From Paramacrobiotus metropolitanus (lineage: Eukaryota > Tardigrada > Eutardigrada > Parachela > Macrobiotidae): 64,000 nt of DNA. Each line of letters starts with the position of its first letter. The first letter of the stretch is position 1. Location of the stretch: assembly GCF_019649055.1 (NCBI RefSeq), contig NW_026570222.1, forward strand, positions 1,054,001 to 1,118,000, in the 5' to 3' direction. The notes beneath the pieces are model-generated. The model had not been told where the DNA came from, searched no databases, and saw only the letters and a list, made by a program, of their open reading frames with translations. Position numbers and translations under genes: made by a program. Shown in pieces: positions 9,306-22,899 of this stretch.

Positions 9306-10073
9306 CCATACTCGATAACAATGTTATTAAATGTAATTAAAACTAGTAATATCTATATTATATAGATATAGTATGATATGTACATGTAATGATGTACGTA
9401 TGCCGCCTCGTACATGTACGTATACCGCCATTAGACAGTTGACTGTAAATTACTGTAAAAACCAATCCGACGTCTCCCTGAAGAATGCGCTTCGAAGCAT
9501 AAAAACTACATTATGCGAATCAGGGTTAATAATCTGTCGTCTTTGGGAAACTGAAAAACGAAAAGCTGAAAAAATCCAACTATATTTACTAATCGTAAAC
9601 ATATGTACAGTACAACTACAGATATACGTAGATAGTAACAAGTACTTACTATAGTGTGAGAGTACCTATAGTAAGTTCTTGATAGTAAGTAATTATTTTC
9701 CAAACATTAACAGAAGCCCCGCGCAAACTGCGCGAGGTGGCGGCTAAACTAGTTTCTGACGGTTTGACTCCCTCGGCCTGCGCCACTCCAACCTTCGTGT
9801 GTCTGCGCGTAATTTTTCACTGACTGTACGAGTATTGTACTCGTACAACAGCAGTATGTCTGTCAGCGACTGTCACTCTCAAAATTTATTAATTTCTCGT
9901 GGCGTCGATAATTTTCATAAGTTGATATTGTCACATTATTGTGATTCTCCGCGCTACATTATCTAACTGTATTTCGCTTGCGGCAGTTTTTTTGCGCACT
10001 GCAATGCCGTTGCTGAATAACATATGTTTAGCCCGACTTTGACTGCTTTGCCAAGACTCAAAAACAGACCCGA
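9306..10073. promoter_or_regulatory. Intergenic region between divergent MTRFR and NADK
   Basis: A 768 bp spacer with start codons of MTRFR (-) and NADK (+) on either side, so both promoters must lie here. It contains short TATATAGATATA and GTACATGTA repeats around 9350-9420. No further gene seen. Confidence 0.5.
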
Positions 10074-13000
10074 ATGCAAATGGATACCAACAACAACAAC
10101 AAGATAGCAGGTATCAACGGAGATGCCGATAGAATCACATCGTGGGACGACTCCAGTTTAGATCATTCCGATGGTCCCGATGCCTTTTCTTCGCCCGAAT
10201 TAAAGGCGTTTAGAGCCACCAAAAACCGAATGTTTCCTGTGAAGAAAACCAGTACCCTGAACGAATTATCCGTGGACATGGAAGCGCTTAACATGCTACG
10301 CGAAGCCAAGACCTCTCCAGCTATACCTTATCGATTACGCCACTTATCAGCGGAATTCGATGGTATCGGCAGGTAGGAATACTGTGCTGAATTTTATCGA
10401 GATATTGACGCTTTTCGTCTAGCGATAGCTGGTTTCTCCCGAGTAACTGTGTTGCGATTAAATCGCTCGCAGCAGGTGCATGTTGGTTTCCCATTGGCAG
10501 TGATAGTTCGAGTTTTGCCTTTTTATCGATTTCTTAACCATGTGACTGCCGAGTGCCGCACATTGAGGATAATAATACCACCATGGGTAGTTAGCAAACA
10601 AAGCCTTCTTGCAGTTGATAGCGCCTAGGACTTAACTCTGATAAAACTGAAAAGCTTATAGGAACGCTTTTACCTTTAAAACGGCATACACGCTTCGCAT
10701 TGCGGTGGCGTTACGTCATCATGTAAACTGGTCATGATGGATAAAGGTGCTATTCTGCCGTCTCCATGCGTGTGAAAGTGGTTCTTTTTTGCATTTTCTT
10801 ATGTGCTCGGTGATGCATGGAGATTTGCGATATTTTGGCTTCGTCATCGAATTGCCGCCGCATAGACACACTGTTCTCCATTCATTTCCGGCTTGCATTT
10901 CGGAATCGCTGCTCTGCATTTACTTGTCACTTGTGATTTTAACTTCCTTACATTGCATCATGGCGTAATCGGAAATGAACGGTGTCTTTCGTAGGCGGAC
11001 ACGATCGCTTGCTGGACCGAGTCCCGTAAGTCGTTAAAATCATTTTCCTTGTTGCTGTAGTTATTTAACTGTGCTGAAGGAAAGATCGCCTCGGTTGCGC
11101 GACCGTTATCCTCCGGAGTGGCGCACTGCTTCAATAAGCTCCATAATGCGCTTCTCATCTAATGTTCCTCTTGTGGTTGCTCAGGTGTGCCATTTCGGGC
11201 CGAAAGCCCAGTTGTTTCATTCGGACAAAGGAATTGTTACAACTGTTAATGATCCTGGAACAACCCGGTTGAACTGGTCGTCATTCCCGCAAAACGTTCT
11301 TGTTGTGAAAAAAGTCCGAGATCTGGATGTCTTGGAGCCGTTCGTGCAGTTATTGCAGTATTTATTGGAGGTAAGAATAAGATTACTAACTTTTTTAAAA
11401 GCTCTTAAGAACATTTTTCTTGCAAAGTGTGCTGCTTTTTCCTTAAATTATATCAAAATGTAATTATGTTTAATGTATTTGTCGAATTTTAATAATTCAT
11501 TTGCCAGTAATTAACATTGTTTGCTGAGGCATTGTTGTTGAATGGTGATGGTTATTAACGATTAATCATTCCGTGTTCTTTTTGTGGGATTATTGCCACA
11601 TTTTTGCCCTGAGGACTTATATCGGCTTATTTGGAATGGTTCATATTTTCTTTTGTAGCACACTAGTTAGACCAGAAATTGCAGAACTGATTACCAGCAG
11701 GGTTCATAATGTGCAGTGTGCATTAAATCCAAACCGGCAACTGAGAAAGGGCAACACCACATCTTATTTATAGTTCTGTTCAGATTTTCAGTTATGTTTT
11801 CACTCTGTCAAGTTCTTGCGTTTGCGTTAGGTACAGATGTACAGGTTATTATAACTTAGAATCGAAATAGAAGTTTTGAAAAAATAGGTTTCGCGACGGC
11901 TATCAGTTGCATTAAAAGACGTTATTATATGGTAACGGTTACAATATACTGTAACTATTGTTGAACAGTCTGTGTCTGAAATGGTTAAAATGCACAGTGA
12001 TTCCCATTCAAAAGTTGCGTAATGTCGGTGAGCGTTTAATAAAGATAATCTAATAATTAAGTTAATTTTTCTGATTAGATTAGTAGCACTTGACATGATT
12101 TAAAGAACAGAAATGGTATTTTGGAATAATTTATTTTCTGTTGCATCACTTATTATGTTGCAGAAAGAGATGACAATCTTCATTGAACAGTCCGTTCTCA
12201 GCGAGGAGCACCTACTAGAGAACTCTGAATTTGCCAACATGAAGCACAAACTCAGCACTTTTATTGAAGGTAAACAATATATTTAATCATGTTTGAATTG
12301 TAACCAAGCGATTGTATTTTGTTGATCTAGGCTGCGATGCGCTGAGCGACATCATCGATTTTATTATTTGTCTTGGGGGTGACGGCACGTTGCTCTATGC
12401 AAGTTCCCTCTTTCAGGTGATTTCAACACGTGTGATCACTTTCACGTGTTACCGACAGTTTTAAGTCTTGTCAGCTTAATGTCGGAGTTTAGACATGTAA
12501 CAATAACGCATATATAAGAGTAAAAGGTACAAAAAGTAAATTTTGTCAATTTTATTTACAGACCAGTGTTCCGCCGGTGATGGCCTTTCACTTGGGCAGC
12601 TTGGGCTTTCTAACGCCATTCGAATTCGTTAATTTTGAAAAGCGAATCGAATGCGTTCTCCGTGGTCATGCTAATTTGATTTTACGCAGCCGGTTGCATT
12701 CTGAAATGTTGAAGGATGGTCGCGAGCGACAGTCAATGCTGACAATGAGCAGTTCGACAGAATCCTCACCGGAACCGGAAACGAAAACCGGTGAAGACGA
12801 TCCCCATGACCACACGGCATTTGTTGTTTTGAATGATGTCGTAATTGACCGGGGTCCTTCGCCTTATCTAGTTAATCTTGATCTCTTCTGTGATGGCCGA
12901 CTCATTACGTCTGTCCAAGGTGATGGCTTGATCATTTCCACGCCAACCGGCAGCACAGCCTACGCTGTTTCAGCGGGGGCTTCTATTATCCATCCTGGTG

Positions 13001-13329
13001 TTCCGGCTATTATGATTACTCCAATTTGTCCGCATTCCCTCAGCTTCCGGCCAATTATGGTGCCTGCCGGGTGTGAATTGCGGGTAATGGTATCGGATAA
13101 TGCTCGCGATCCTGCTTGGGTCTCCTTTGATGGCCGGTGTCGCCAAAAATTGAATTACGGTGATGTTCTCAAGGTGACGACATCGATTTATCCGCTGCCA
13201 TCGGTTTGCCAAACAGACCAGATACAGGATTGGTTTACCGGATTGGCGGGCTGTTTGCACTGGAACGTTAGGAAGCCACAGAAACCCCTGTCTAATCATA
13301 AGTTGTGTAATGGTGAAGAGAAGCCGTAG
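10074..13329 (+). CDS. NADK: NAD kinase
   Basis: Six exons: 10074-10372, 10995-11025, 11185-11370, 12164-12269, 12331-12416, 12562-13329. All phases agree and give 491 residues. The enzyme phosphorylates NAD to NADP in the cytosol. Evidence: the diagnostic GGDG motif (residues 223-226) in CLGGDGTLLYASSLFQ, then VMAFHLGSLGFLTPF, an NDVVIDRG segment, STPTGSTAYA, and HPGVPAIMITPICPHSLSFR near the C-terminus, in the order of human NADK. The 31 nt second exon encodes RTRSLAGPSP, matching the phosphorylatable RRTRSLHGP segment of human NADK, and is needed to keep frame. A family-specific insertion of Ser/Glu-rich residues (about 12710-12800) is longer than average. The extreme N-terminus is poorly conserved, so the start at 10074 is the first ATG in an open exon and not proven. 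Confidence 0.94.
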
Positions 13330-14287
13330 AAGTTTGCTGGGAGCTTTTATTTTACATAGGTGAAGACTATCCGAGGCACTATTTACGGTGACAAATATCT
13401 GTTGTCTGAATAGTTTTGGGCCATGTTCTGCTAATGTTGTCGGAATGTAGATGCATTTCTCACATTTTTGATTTTTATGGTTTGCAATTAGCCTGGTGTT
13501 TTTATAGTTCGAAACCGTTGGTAATCTCGTTGCAGGTTGCAGTAAAAAATGCCTGCTTGGATCTGTGATGCTGTTGATATGCAGTGTTCAGAGTGGGGTG
13601 ATATTTTTATTAAGCAGGATTATTCTATTCTGCCTTTGGCTTTTTTACATTAACCAGATAGAAGAAATTGGGAAGTTATGACCATTTATTAAAAAATATA
13701 ATTAATAATTCAGCGAAAAAAAATTCGCACAATTAGGCGAACAATATTGACAGCATACGACCACAGCGGATAAAATCTACATTCTACAGACACTCGTAGT
13801 CTCGTGTGAGTCGTATCAGACCAGTACTGCACGAGCTCTACGCAGTACATAAAAGTGATAAAGCTGATAAGAGCAACAATCCGAGCGACTGACACAAACG
13901 GGATGCTATTTGAGCGGTACAGGCTTTCTTATAGTGCACTACGCAAATTATGCACTACGACTCATCTACGAGTAGAGCATGGAACAAGAACATAATAGAT
14001 GCAAGCTACCTGCTACCTGATTTCAAACTTTGTAGTACTGGACTACTAGTTACCTTTAAAATGCTAATCAATCTGACTTCCGCGAATTTCATTTAGAATT
14101 ACTGGTTGTTCGCCTGCAAACCTTTGCAACGAAAATGTGGTGGTGATAAGGGGAGCCTAGAGAGTACGTACTCATCGCTCATCTGGATTGCAGAAACCCC
14201 TGACATTTTATCTACGATCGCAGCATGTCCTTAGTAACTTCTGTGGCGATCGCTGCTGCCGCTATGGTTGCGTGAAATTCGGTGATC
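13330..14287. other. Intergenic, no gene seen
   Basis: NADK 3' region and MMS22L upstream region. AT-rich, with only short open frames lacking splice context. Confidence 0.5.
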
Positions 14288-17200
14288 ATGGCTTCCTCTT
14301 GTCCTCTTTCTCTTTTTGGCTGCGAACCCAAGGAATGGGCTGCGCTGGAACCCGAGGACTCTTTCCTCATGTAAGCTATAACCCATAGTTGGTCTTCTTT
14401 TGCAATTGCGGCTAATTCTGATTTTCCATGCTTCCTTTGTACCTTGGTTTGTATAAAATGAACAGTTAATGAATGAATGCGTGTTTCTAAAGCGACTGGT
14501 GCAAACTTTAGTTGGTTTCGTACGACAACTGTGTATGAAGAAACTTTGTGTTTCTGGAAGCCGAATGCGACCTGGTTCATAAATTGTCCACTTAATGGTT
14601 TTTCGACTGTTGTCTAATCAAAGATTCTCCATAACTTTTTCAGGTTTCTTGTGAAGAAATTGAATTCGGAACCTGATGATCTTTATGTGCATATGCCACT
14701 TGTTGAGCACAGCTCTGTTGTGGGAATATCGGTACGAAATCGATTTTTGGGGCTGAGGTAAAATATTTAGCGTGTGCACAGCGGATTTCGATCCAGGCTC
14801 AGCTGATAATTAATTTCTCTTCCAGAAAAAAGATAAATGAAATGCGCAGACATCAGCCATTTCCGGCGTCTTTCCAAGGTGTAAATTTGTCAAAATTACT
14901 GTATTGACTAAAATTTGCAAAAAGTGTTTTTAAATCCTACAGATAATTCATGCAGCTTAGCCTCTGACACACGAAGATCGTTGTCGGTATTCGTTTGCCA
15001 AATTATTCGAATGGTTACAGCAATGAAAGGGTATGTTGTATTTGTACATTGTGCAAGTAATTTGTGGTTACCGTGTTTTTCGACTTTGTGTGAAATTATA
15101 AATTGTCTTTCGTCATTGGTACTGTTTTGTAGCGACGCTGGTGATAGCCGGATAATTTTGCGTGTTGTGCGGGACTCCTGGATGTTTATTAGAGGAATTC
15201 TGCTTCAGTTCGGCTACTTGGGCGACGATTCATCGTATCGCAGTATGGATCACGATCAGCGTTATGTGGTAATATGCTCTCATTACGCTGTTTGAAAGTG
15301 CGACATCTTTGCAAAGGAAACTTTTTAGGACAACAACACCCACAGGATACGATATCATGCACATTTGGAAATGATCACCTTGGCGGTGTTATATGTCAGC
15401 GAAATCCAACGAAATTTTCCGTGTGAGATTTTTCATCACTAAAAGCCAGAAATAAGCAGGCAGTAACTATTCTGTCGTTGGCAGATGAAATCATGCAGCT
15501 GGACAGGGACGTCATTTGCGCAGAAAATGTGGAAAATCCTACCAGTCTTCCGGCTGATATTGTCGGTTTTTCTTTTCGAAATATCGTAGGCCTGGCCGCT
15601 GAACGTTTTTCTCAGGTAGCGCCATGACCAATCAATGATTATTAACTGTGGTTGTGATGTTCCGGTTGAATTTCTCAGTGAATAACCAAAAACTGTGGAA
15701 AATGAGTCAGATTTTTTTATTTGTTTTTAGTTTTCTGCTTCAAACTGGCTGCAGAAACTGATGCTGCAACCGTACGTCTGCTCTTGTCCATCCAACTGCA
15801 TTTTGATACTTCAGCAGATCATTAGTCGCTGTCCTGGAATGCAAGCGGGAGAAACGTGTTTACCGGATACTATCAGGAAAACGGTTGAGTCTTTCAAAAA
15901 ACACTCTCCAAAAAACAGCCAGGAACTTCTCAGTAAATATGATCAAATACATGAGTAGCTAGCAAGAAGCAACACAAATTTGGCAATTAATTAGGAAGTG
16001 ATGTGGTCGTTATGCGCAGCTCACCAAATGTCGCAGATGATGTGAATGGCTTTGTGTTGTGGATGTTATACCACATGGCCGAAGCATCTCGAAGAAGTCA
16101 TCAGCCGAATGGAATTTTTGCCGCTAACATGACTTTTGATAAATTCGTCGCTAATAAGATCGTGCAGCCTGCGCTTGCAAATCTGGTAAATAAAGCCGTG
16201 AAGTTTTTTTTTTGAATTCCCAAGTGGGATTTAACTCTTCCTGTTTCTTGCATTTCAGGAACATTCGTGGAACGAATCCAGAGCTCGTTTTGTACTGGCT
16301 TGTATTTATCGTTTTCAGACGGTGGACAGTGCGCAGTTAGAATCACTGGCAATCCTGGCGGATTTTTTCTTGAAGAATATTGTAAGATAGTTGTATATTT
16401 TGTACAGTGTCCTTCTCAGTTGTGCTTTGAAGTAGATGTACTTTGCAGAATAACAGTTTTTCATTGGAGCCAGGTTCTATAGACAGTATTCAGGTGCTGC
16501 ACAAGAATGCCGCTGAATGGGTTGCCAAGTGGGCGAGTTTTGGCCTAGCAGAAGCTGATCCAGCCGTAATTTCGCGGAATGAGAGCAGCTTCGAAATGTT
16601 TATCAGGGTATTAGTGTACGCCTTAACAAAATCATCAGATTCCTGGAAACGCTTGAGGGGACGTTTCTTGTCGAAGTTTCAACCAAAGTATTTTGAGAGT
16701 CTAACCGCAGCCGGATGGAGTCGCTTTTTCGATCTCATAATGGTGCTTGTTGGACGTATCGGCAATGTTGCTGACTTCTCGTCGCAGCTAATTGAAGCCA
16801 TCGGCGAAAACACATGGTGCGACAGACCTTCGGTGGAAAAATCTGTAGTAATCGGACGAGGACTTGCTGCGCTGACGCTCTTATATCAGAATTCTTCGAT
16901 TGATAACATTCTATTTGTACGGAAATTGGCTTTGGAATTTGAAAGATTGTGTCGGTAAACAGAATATAGCACCGTTTCAGTAGTTAACTGTTTAGAAAAG
17001 CGGGTTGGCAGCGTTGCAATCATCAGTTTATGCACTGCATATGCTTCTGCTGTATACTGTGCAATACATGACGAAATTTGTAAATGATACCGTGGTTCAT
17101 GGTTCATGTCTGGTTCATGTCCGTGGTTCATGTGGTGGTTCATACCGTGGTGGTTCATACCGTGGTTCATGTCCGAAATTGAATTTTGTCTAACCTTTTG

Positions 17201-19306
17201 TAGGCATTTGAAAACCGTCCGTGTTGATCCCGGATTGATCGGTTCACTGTGGTCCTGGATTATAATGTATTTCGATGCCGTTGAATGCCTATTTTGCTGT
17301 AAACCGGAAAGCCTGGCTGCGGTCGCTCATATGGTGAATAGTGGATTCACTGACCTTTGTCAAGTCACTTTGGATGAAACAAAGCAAGGAAAACTGTTTG
17401 CCACGATACAGCTACTCTTTGACCTTTATTCTCAGATTTTTCCTAACTGGAAATCCGATTTGAAGTCTTCTGCGGCTCGCTATCACCTGTCGTTCTTAAA
17501 CTCCTTATTCGCGAACATACTGCCTGCTGTCCGGCGTATGGCTACAGACCGTAATCAGAAGTTGTGGGAGTCCATTCCGATATGCGCTGTCCACTTAACC
17601 GTGTTCAGTGTAGATGTTGCTCGGCAGAGTTCCAGCGACAGCACCAGCGGATTGTTTCAAACTTTTGGTCTGGCGGACGATGTCCACCCTGATATTACTG
17701 TGTATTATCTGGCGGAAATTCTTTCGGTACCAGACGTAATGGGAGTTCTAACTAAAGACCAGTGGACGTCACCAAAGATCATACACAGTTGGGTGCGCTG
17801 CGTTTTTGAAATGGGAGAACATAATCAAGCAGTACTTCAGTTGTCTCAGTAAGTCATTTTGCGTATTGAAATGTTTGTATTGCTTTAACGAAAGCGAGTA
17901 AATTATAGAAAAATACAGTTGCTTCCGGAAACAGAATTGCTTATTTCGCCACCCTGTGCACCGGGGGACATATTCCGTCGGTTTATCGAAGGATGTGGAA
18001 ACTCGTTTCGCCGTGCAACAGCATATGACACCAAAATGGTATGGCAGCGACAATTCCAGATATATTTCGCCGATGTGGCTAAATATGTGGGAAGCACTTT
18101 ACGATCCGGTGCTTCGACGCAGTTGATCTCGGCTACCATCGGTACCGTTGCTCAGTTTCTGCTGCATTGCGCGCCGTTTCTTTATGTTCGTGCGAAATTG
18201 AACAACACATTCCGTCAGTTGGTGGACATTGTTTTGCTTGGTGCTGATCACGGGGCAGTTATACAAGCTGTACAGCAGGAGTTTTCGTTTTATTTTTCCG
18301 CAATCTCTCAACTGAATCTAAAAGATGATCCCCAGATTGCCGATTTGTTGCAAAGAATTATTCGGACATACTTGACAAAGTTTTCCTTTGTGGCACTGGA
18401 ACAGCATCCTCTTTTGGTAAGTGGAATCATGAATCTTCTACTTTCAAATGCTCACGCGTGCGAGCTGAAATTGTTTGCAGTTAATGCGGCTTTTATTATT
18501 GCAGCTTGCGATGCAGAAACCACCAGTTAATCAAGAAATTGTGTTGTTTTCCATTAACAGCATTTGTCGGGCATTTTTCAATGCCGTCACTCCGCCGCAG
18601 CACATCTCTCTCGCATTGAATTTGATTACAAAGCTTTTATTGGCTTTTCCGGAAAGCGACATGCAGCTTGATGTGGCAAATTGTGTGTTTTCCAACAGTC
18701 TCGAAATGTACCTTAAGGGAAACGAAGCTGTTGCTCAAGGATGCTTTTCGTTAATCCAAAAAACATTGAACTGGTTTGCAGCAAACCGCACGGAAACCAC
18801 CAAGTAAACAGAAGTGACCATGAGTTTTCCTTGCATAACTTTCTTTTTCGTCTACTTTCCGAATTTCAGTAGAACTGTTCGTAGGATAAGTTTGTTTCCC
18901 TACAAACTAAAGGAAATCACTCACTTTTTTTCTCTATTCCTTGCAGAGTGTCGCTTACTCAAGTTGTAAGGAGCAAATTTTTGGCGAATGCTAATACTCA
19001 ACCTGGCAGTTTACTCACGATTTTGGACTTAATAGCACGAACTTATCCTGAATTATTGTGCGAAATTCTTCCGTTTTTGACACAAATGTTCGCCAGAAGT
19101 TCGAATTATCCTGCTTACCAAACTGCCAAAGCACGGTAAACGCTGTTAAAGTAACGCAGTTGTCCAATCTTGTGGGTTTTCTCCTAATAATTTGTGTGGT
19201 GATGCTTTTTACGTTATGTTGCAGACAGTCTTATATCTCTGTCTTGGAGAAACTGGGACCGCTTGGTGCTTCGGAGCTTGCAAAATTATCGTTCGTCAAC
19301 CAGTAG
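14288..19306 (+). CDS. MMS22L: MMS22L, replication-fork repair protein
   Basis: Sixteen exons in consistent phase: 14288-14370, 14644-14757, 14826-14878, 14943-15030, 15133-15268, 15329-15422, 15485-15615, 15731-15932, 15995-16185, 16259-16381, 16449-16954, 17204-17848, 17909-18416, 18505-18803, 18947-19135, 19225-19306. The product has 1147 residues (human 1243). In animals MMS22L pairs with TONSL, loads RAD51 at stalled forks and protects them. Matches to the human protein are dispersed but collinear: SWKRLRGRFLSKFQPKYFES (human SWKQVKGRIYSKFHQKRMEE), QHPLLLAMQ near the C-terminus (human QHPVLLALR), and a final RQSYISVLEKLGPLGASEL (human REAYSKLLSHLGQMGQDEM). The rest is helical repeat-like with no catalytic motif. 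The short first exon and its ATG are the weakest part. The exon 8 donor (TCA/GTAAAT) was chosen because reading on meets a stop. Confidence 0.87.
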
Positions 19307-20434
19307 GTCCTGGGCCGGAAGCCGTTCGTCGCAACAAGGTGAAAGTCAACAAGAGGTTGGACTAAACTGCAACTGGGAAACACACAACAACGGCTAACCA
19401 AATCGCAGCTGGCGCTAAAGCTTTTATTGTTGTCAAGCATAGCATGTGGTTTTACCTCTGTACAATCGATATCTTTTTTTTAAGGTCGATGTTTGCGTGG
19501 CGCCGATGTAAGGTCAGTAAGGGCTCTGCTGAAAAAAGGCCGTGCTTAAAATAATACCTTACCATTCTGGCGCTTAAAAAAAGAGAAACGAGAACATTTT
19601 TCTGAGATGCGAATCATGCGAAGAAATGTTAGTGAACAGGAAAGCAATGTTACTTGGATTTCATTTTCTTGTGGTTGTTTGTTGCACAATGTCTAAAATT
19701 GTTGAAAAAGAGCAGCAGAAGTCCCATGCAGTTCAGTCCGTCGTTCAAAATTTATTTCCATTCTAATCGGCGCGGAACATGTTGCTGATTAGAAAACGGT
19801 ATGTGGTGCCGTTTCAACGCAAAGAAACTGCATTTTGCCATAATTAATTCTTCCAATTCTACGGTGCAATTCTTTTTTGTTTTCACTGGAAGTCCTTTTA
19901 CCTCACCACTGCATAAGTCTGTACGGGGGATACTGTACCTTTCAGTCTCCGCGCGAGTCTTTTTTTGTTGGTCGGGGCTTTGATGAAGGCCGACCGCCAG
20001 ACGATAGACGCCGTAGTTGTAAGTTGTAACCCGACTTCACGCTGACGTCAGTCCTCTAGCGCAGCGTGACTCACTGCGATTACTCACCCATTCATGTGTT
20101 TCGTTGTGGGATAAAAAGAATGCGAGCATTCGTGAATCGTTTCATTCCCCACAATAATTATTGCCAGAGTTTGTCGAGCTGTGTGACATTTCTGGCATCC
20201 TCTTTGTGGCACCTGTCTTCAAGGCTGTGCTAGTAGCCGAATATTAGCTCATCCGTTTTTGCTTCCACCATTTTCTACGTTAGAACCTTGATGCTGCGAT
20301 CGGTGGACTGATACAGTGATTTCCATTTGTGTAGAATTTAACAGAGGACACTGAAGGGATAATCCTCGCAGCTGAAAAGAGCTTATAGTATTTGTGAAGC
20401 TTTACTTCGTTTTCTCGGTTCTCCTCATCCGGAG
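19307..20434. other. Intergenic region, CHMP2B promoter
   Basis: 3' flank of MMS22L followed by the CHMP2B upstream region. No gene seen. It includes a perfect CRE palindrome (separate entry). Confidence 0.5.
20043..20050. promoter_or_regulatory. CRE palindrome TGACGTCA
   Basis: A perfect TGACGTCA lies about 390 bp upstream of the CHMP2B start codon. CREB/ATF dimers bind this sequence in animals. A single 8-mer can occur by chance, so function is inferred from position only. Confidence 0.4.
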
Positions 20435-21931
20435 ATGTCTTTATCGGGTCTGTTTTCTAAGAAGAAGCCTGATGTCAAAGGTAAAAACGGTTTCCTTGGG
20501 TTTTGTAGTTGCTAATGCTATTTCGTCACTTATTATTGTTTTATATTTGCGCTTATGTTTGTGATAATTTATCTGATCTTCCCTTTTGTGGAGTTTAAAA
20601 CCAGCGTTCGTGGTTCAGGAGGTTGTTTTGCAGAACAAATTAAAGTTCAGGATAAAGCGCTCCGGCATACCCAACGCGACTTGGATAGAGATCGTCGAGA
20701 ATTAGAGCGCAGAGAAAAACAGCTGGTAAGCACCGTAAGCTTAGCGTATTGTCGTTTGCAGTTACTTAACAGCGGATTGCACTAATGCTAATGATGAATG
20801 ACAATCGTATCGTACGTAATTATAGCAGCGTGCACTTGTGTATGGCAATCTGTTGTTTACGTATGTTCTGCCTTGATATTATTAAGATTATTTTAATGAA
20901 CAGGAGCTGGATATCAAGAAAATGGCAAAAGACGGGAAGAACACTGTAAGCAATAATTTTGTGCATATTTTTTTGTGTGGACTAACAAATTGTTGTTCGG
21001 TCGTTGACAGCGTTTGGGTTGCAGGAGGGTGTTAAAATCCTAGCTAAGCAGTTGGTTGCTTTAAGGAAACAGAAGACCCGCAGTATGACAGCTAATTCCC
21101 AAATCACGGGTATCAGAATGCAAGGAAAGGTGAGTGACATTTCCAGCGCGTCATGCTGTGCTTATCTCGCATAATTAGTCACTGCACCGGAAAGTTGAAG
21201 GGAAATGGCAGAATTTTTATTGGTGTTTTTTTATGTTCATTTTAAAGTTACTTGAGTTTTTTTAGCAGGATTAATCAAGTTTAGCTTTTGTGCACAATGA
21301 AATTCCTGTCAAAATTATTTTATTTTCGCTAAACTCTTTTTTTCGCAGACGATGACTTCTAACGTGAAGATGAGCGAAGCTATGGCCAGCACCACTAGGG
21401 TAAGAAATGTTTATGCTGCTGGAATTCACCCCGAATTCATCTAATGATATGTCTGTTGTTTTCCCCTTGGAAAACAGGCTATGCATAATATGAACGATCA
21501 GCTCAGCCCGCAGCAAGTCGGCCAGATAATGCAGGAATTCTCCAAGGAATCCGCCAAAATGGATATGTCCGAGGAAATGAGTATGTGTGGGCTGTATGCG
21601 TTATCCCGCCCCATTCACTGCAAAATTTTGCTTTGCAGTAAACGACACTCTGGACGACATTCTCACTGAATCGGGTGATGAGAGCGAGGAGAATTCCATT
21701 GTAAATAGGATTCTGGACGAAATTGGTATCGAAGTTGGCGGACAAGTGAGTACAGTTATTCTGCGTTCTTTTGATACGGTGTATGATTGAGCGTTTTATC
21801 TCTTGAAGATTTCAAAAGCCCCTGCTCCCTCCCGATCTAAGGTGGGGGAAGCCTCTCGAGTAAACCAGAAAAGCCTGGACGACGAAGCCGAGGAAATCGA
21901 AAAGCAGCTTGCGCGGTTGAAAGCCGAATGA
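20435..21931 (+). CDS. CHMP2B: Charged multivesicular body protein 2B (ESCRT-III)
   Basis: Eight exons: 20435-20480, 20634-20725, 20904-20945, 21025-21129, 21349-21399, 21478-21580, 21639-21745, 21809-21931, encoding 222 residues (human 213). ESCRT-III subunits polymerise on membranes to sever necks in endosome sorting, cytokinesis and repair. Evidence: short basic N-terminus GLFSKKK, helices with KVQDKALRHTQRDLDRDRRE and ILAKQLVALRKQKTR, then EEMINDTLDDI and NRILDEIGIE, all diagnostic of CHMP2B and not CHMP2A. The acidic C-terminal helix ending EEIEKQLARLKAE is a MIT-interacting motif that recruits VPS4. Introns are short (57-220 nt). Nothing unusual. Confidence 0.95.
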
Positions 21932-22899
21932 TCGGATATTTCGCTTTCCATGTGGAGTTATGCTTTTTAGGAAGTTTTCCCTTCATGCTTGCTAAATCTT
22001 TCATCTGTCGTATTGGCATTGAGATTTTATTGTGTGGAACTCATTCCATGTGTTTGAAGCTGTTTCCCTTGCAATTATACTGTATTCAGCATCTTTTCAG
22101 TTTCGAGTACTGATGCCTAGTTTTATACCGCATGCCTGTTTAAATGTCAGATACAGTATATTTATCGTCGGTTTACACTTTTGGGGCGTTTATCCTTGTC
22201 TAATTGGTGAATGTGGTTCAATATGCGAGATTCACTTCGAGCTTATGTTGGAAATATTAATACTTCGTTTGAGGTTATCCAGGGCGCAAATTCACGAAAA
22301 ATTCGGTTTATCGTTTTTTGGGTGTCGTATTCGAGCATTCGTATGATTTGCCGAGTCGGTGTTCCAGGTGACCTTGGATAACTTTAGATATTATTCTTGG
22401 GTTGCACAATTTGTATAAAATGAATATTTGTAAAATATTCTAGCACTTCAGTCTCAATGCGTGAAAAGAAATAGAAAACAATTAGCATACAAACTCAGTA
22501 CCTCTTAAAGCGCAATTCCTACAGCGACCGTCGACGCTAAAAAGTCGATTTTCTAAAGCGATCAAGAATTTAAAGCACAATAATCATGGTAACGCAACAA
22601 CAAAACATCATATTAACAATGTCAGCACAACAAATCTAATGTTTCTATTACTGTCGTTTGAATTACTTTTGAGTTTTGACTGTCCTTTTATTACTTATTT
22701 TTTTGCATCAGTCTTCGGTGGGTGAAATGGGACGGTCTTCTGGGGAGTCCAGGCGTTGTGGGACAAAAACCTCTTCGCCTTTAACCTACCGTAGTAAAAA
22801 ACAGCGTAGGTTTGCTCATCGGCACTGCGCAGATGTAGGGTACTGCCATTTGTTTTCAAGCAGTGTTTTGTATTATTACAGGTATAATTTCGAATAATT
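21932..22899. other. Convergent intergenic stretch
   Basis: 3' flanks of CHMP2B (+) and the SAND gene (-). On the minus strand, 22840-22725 contains an open stretch with splice-like borders ending in EDRPISPTED and a stop; it may be an alternative last exon pair of the SAND gene, but I could not join it in phase. Confidence 0.35.

Noticed and set aside
14212-14580. 122-codon minus-strand frame starting near MMS22L exon 1
   Set aside because: No domain or splice context, and it overlaps the start exon of a well-supported gene on the other strand.
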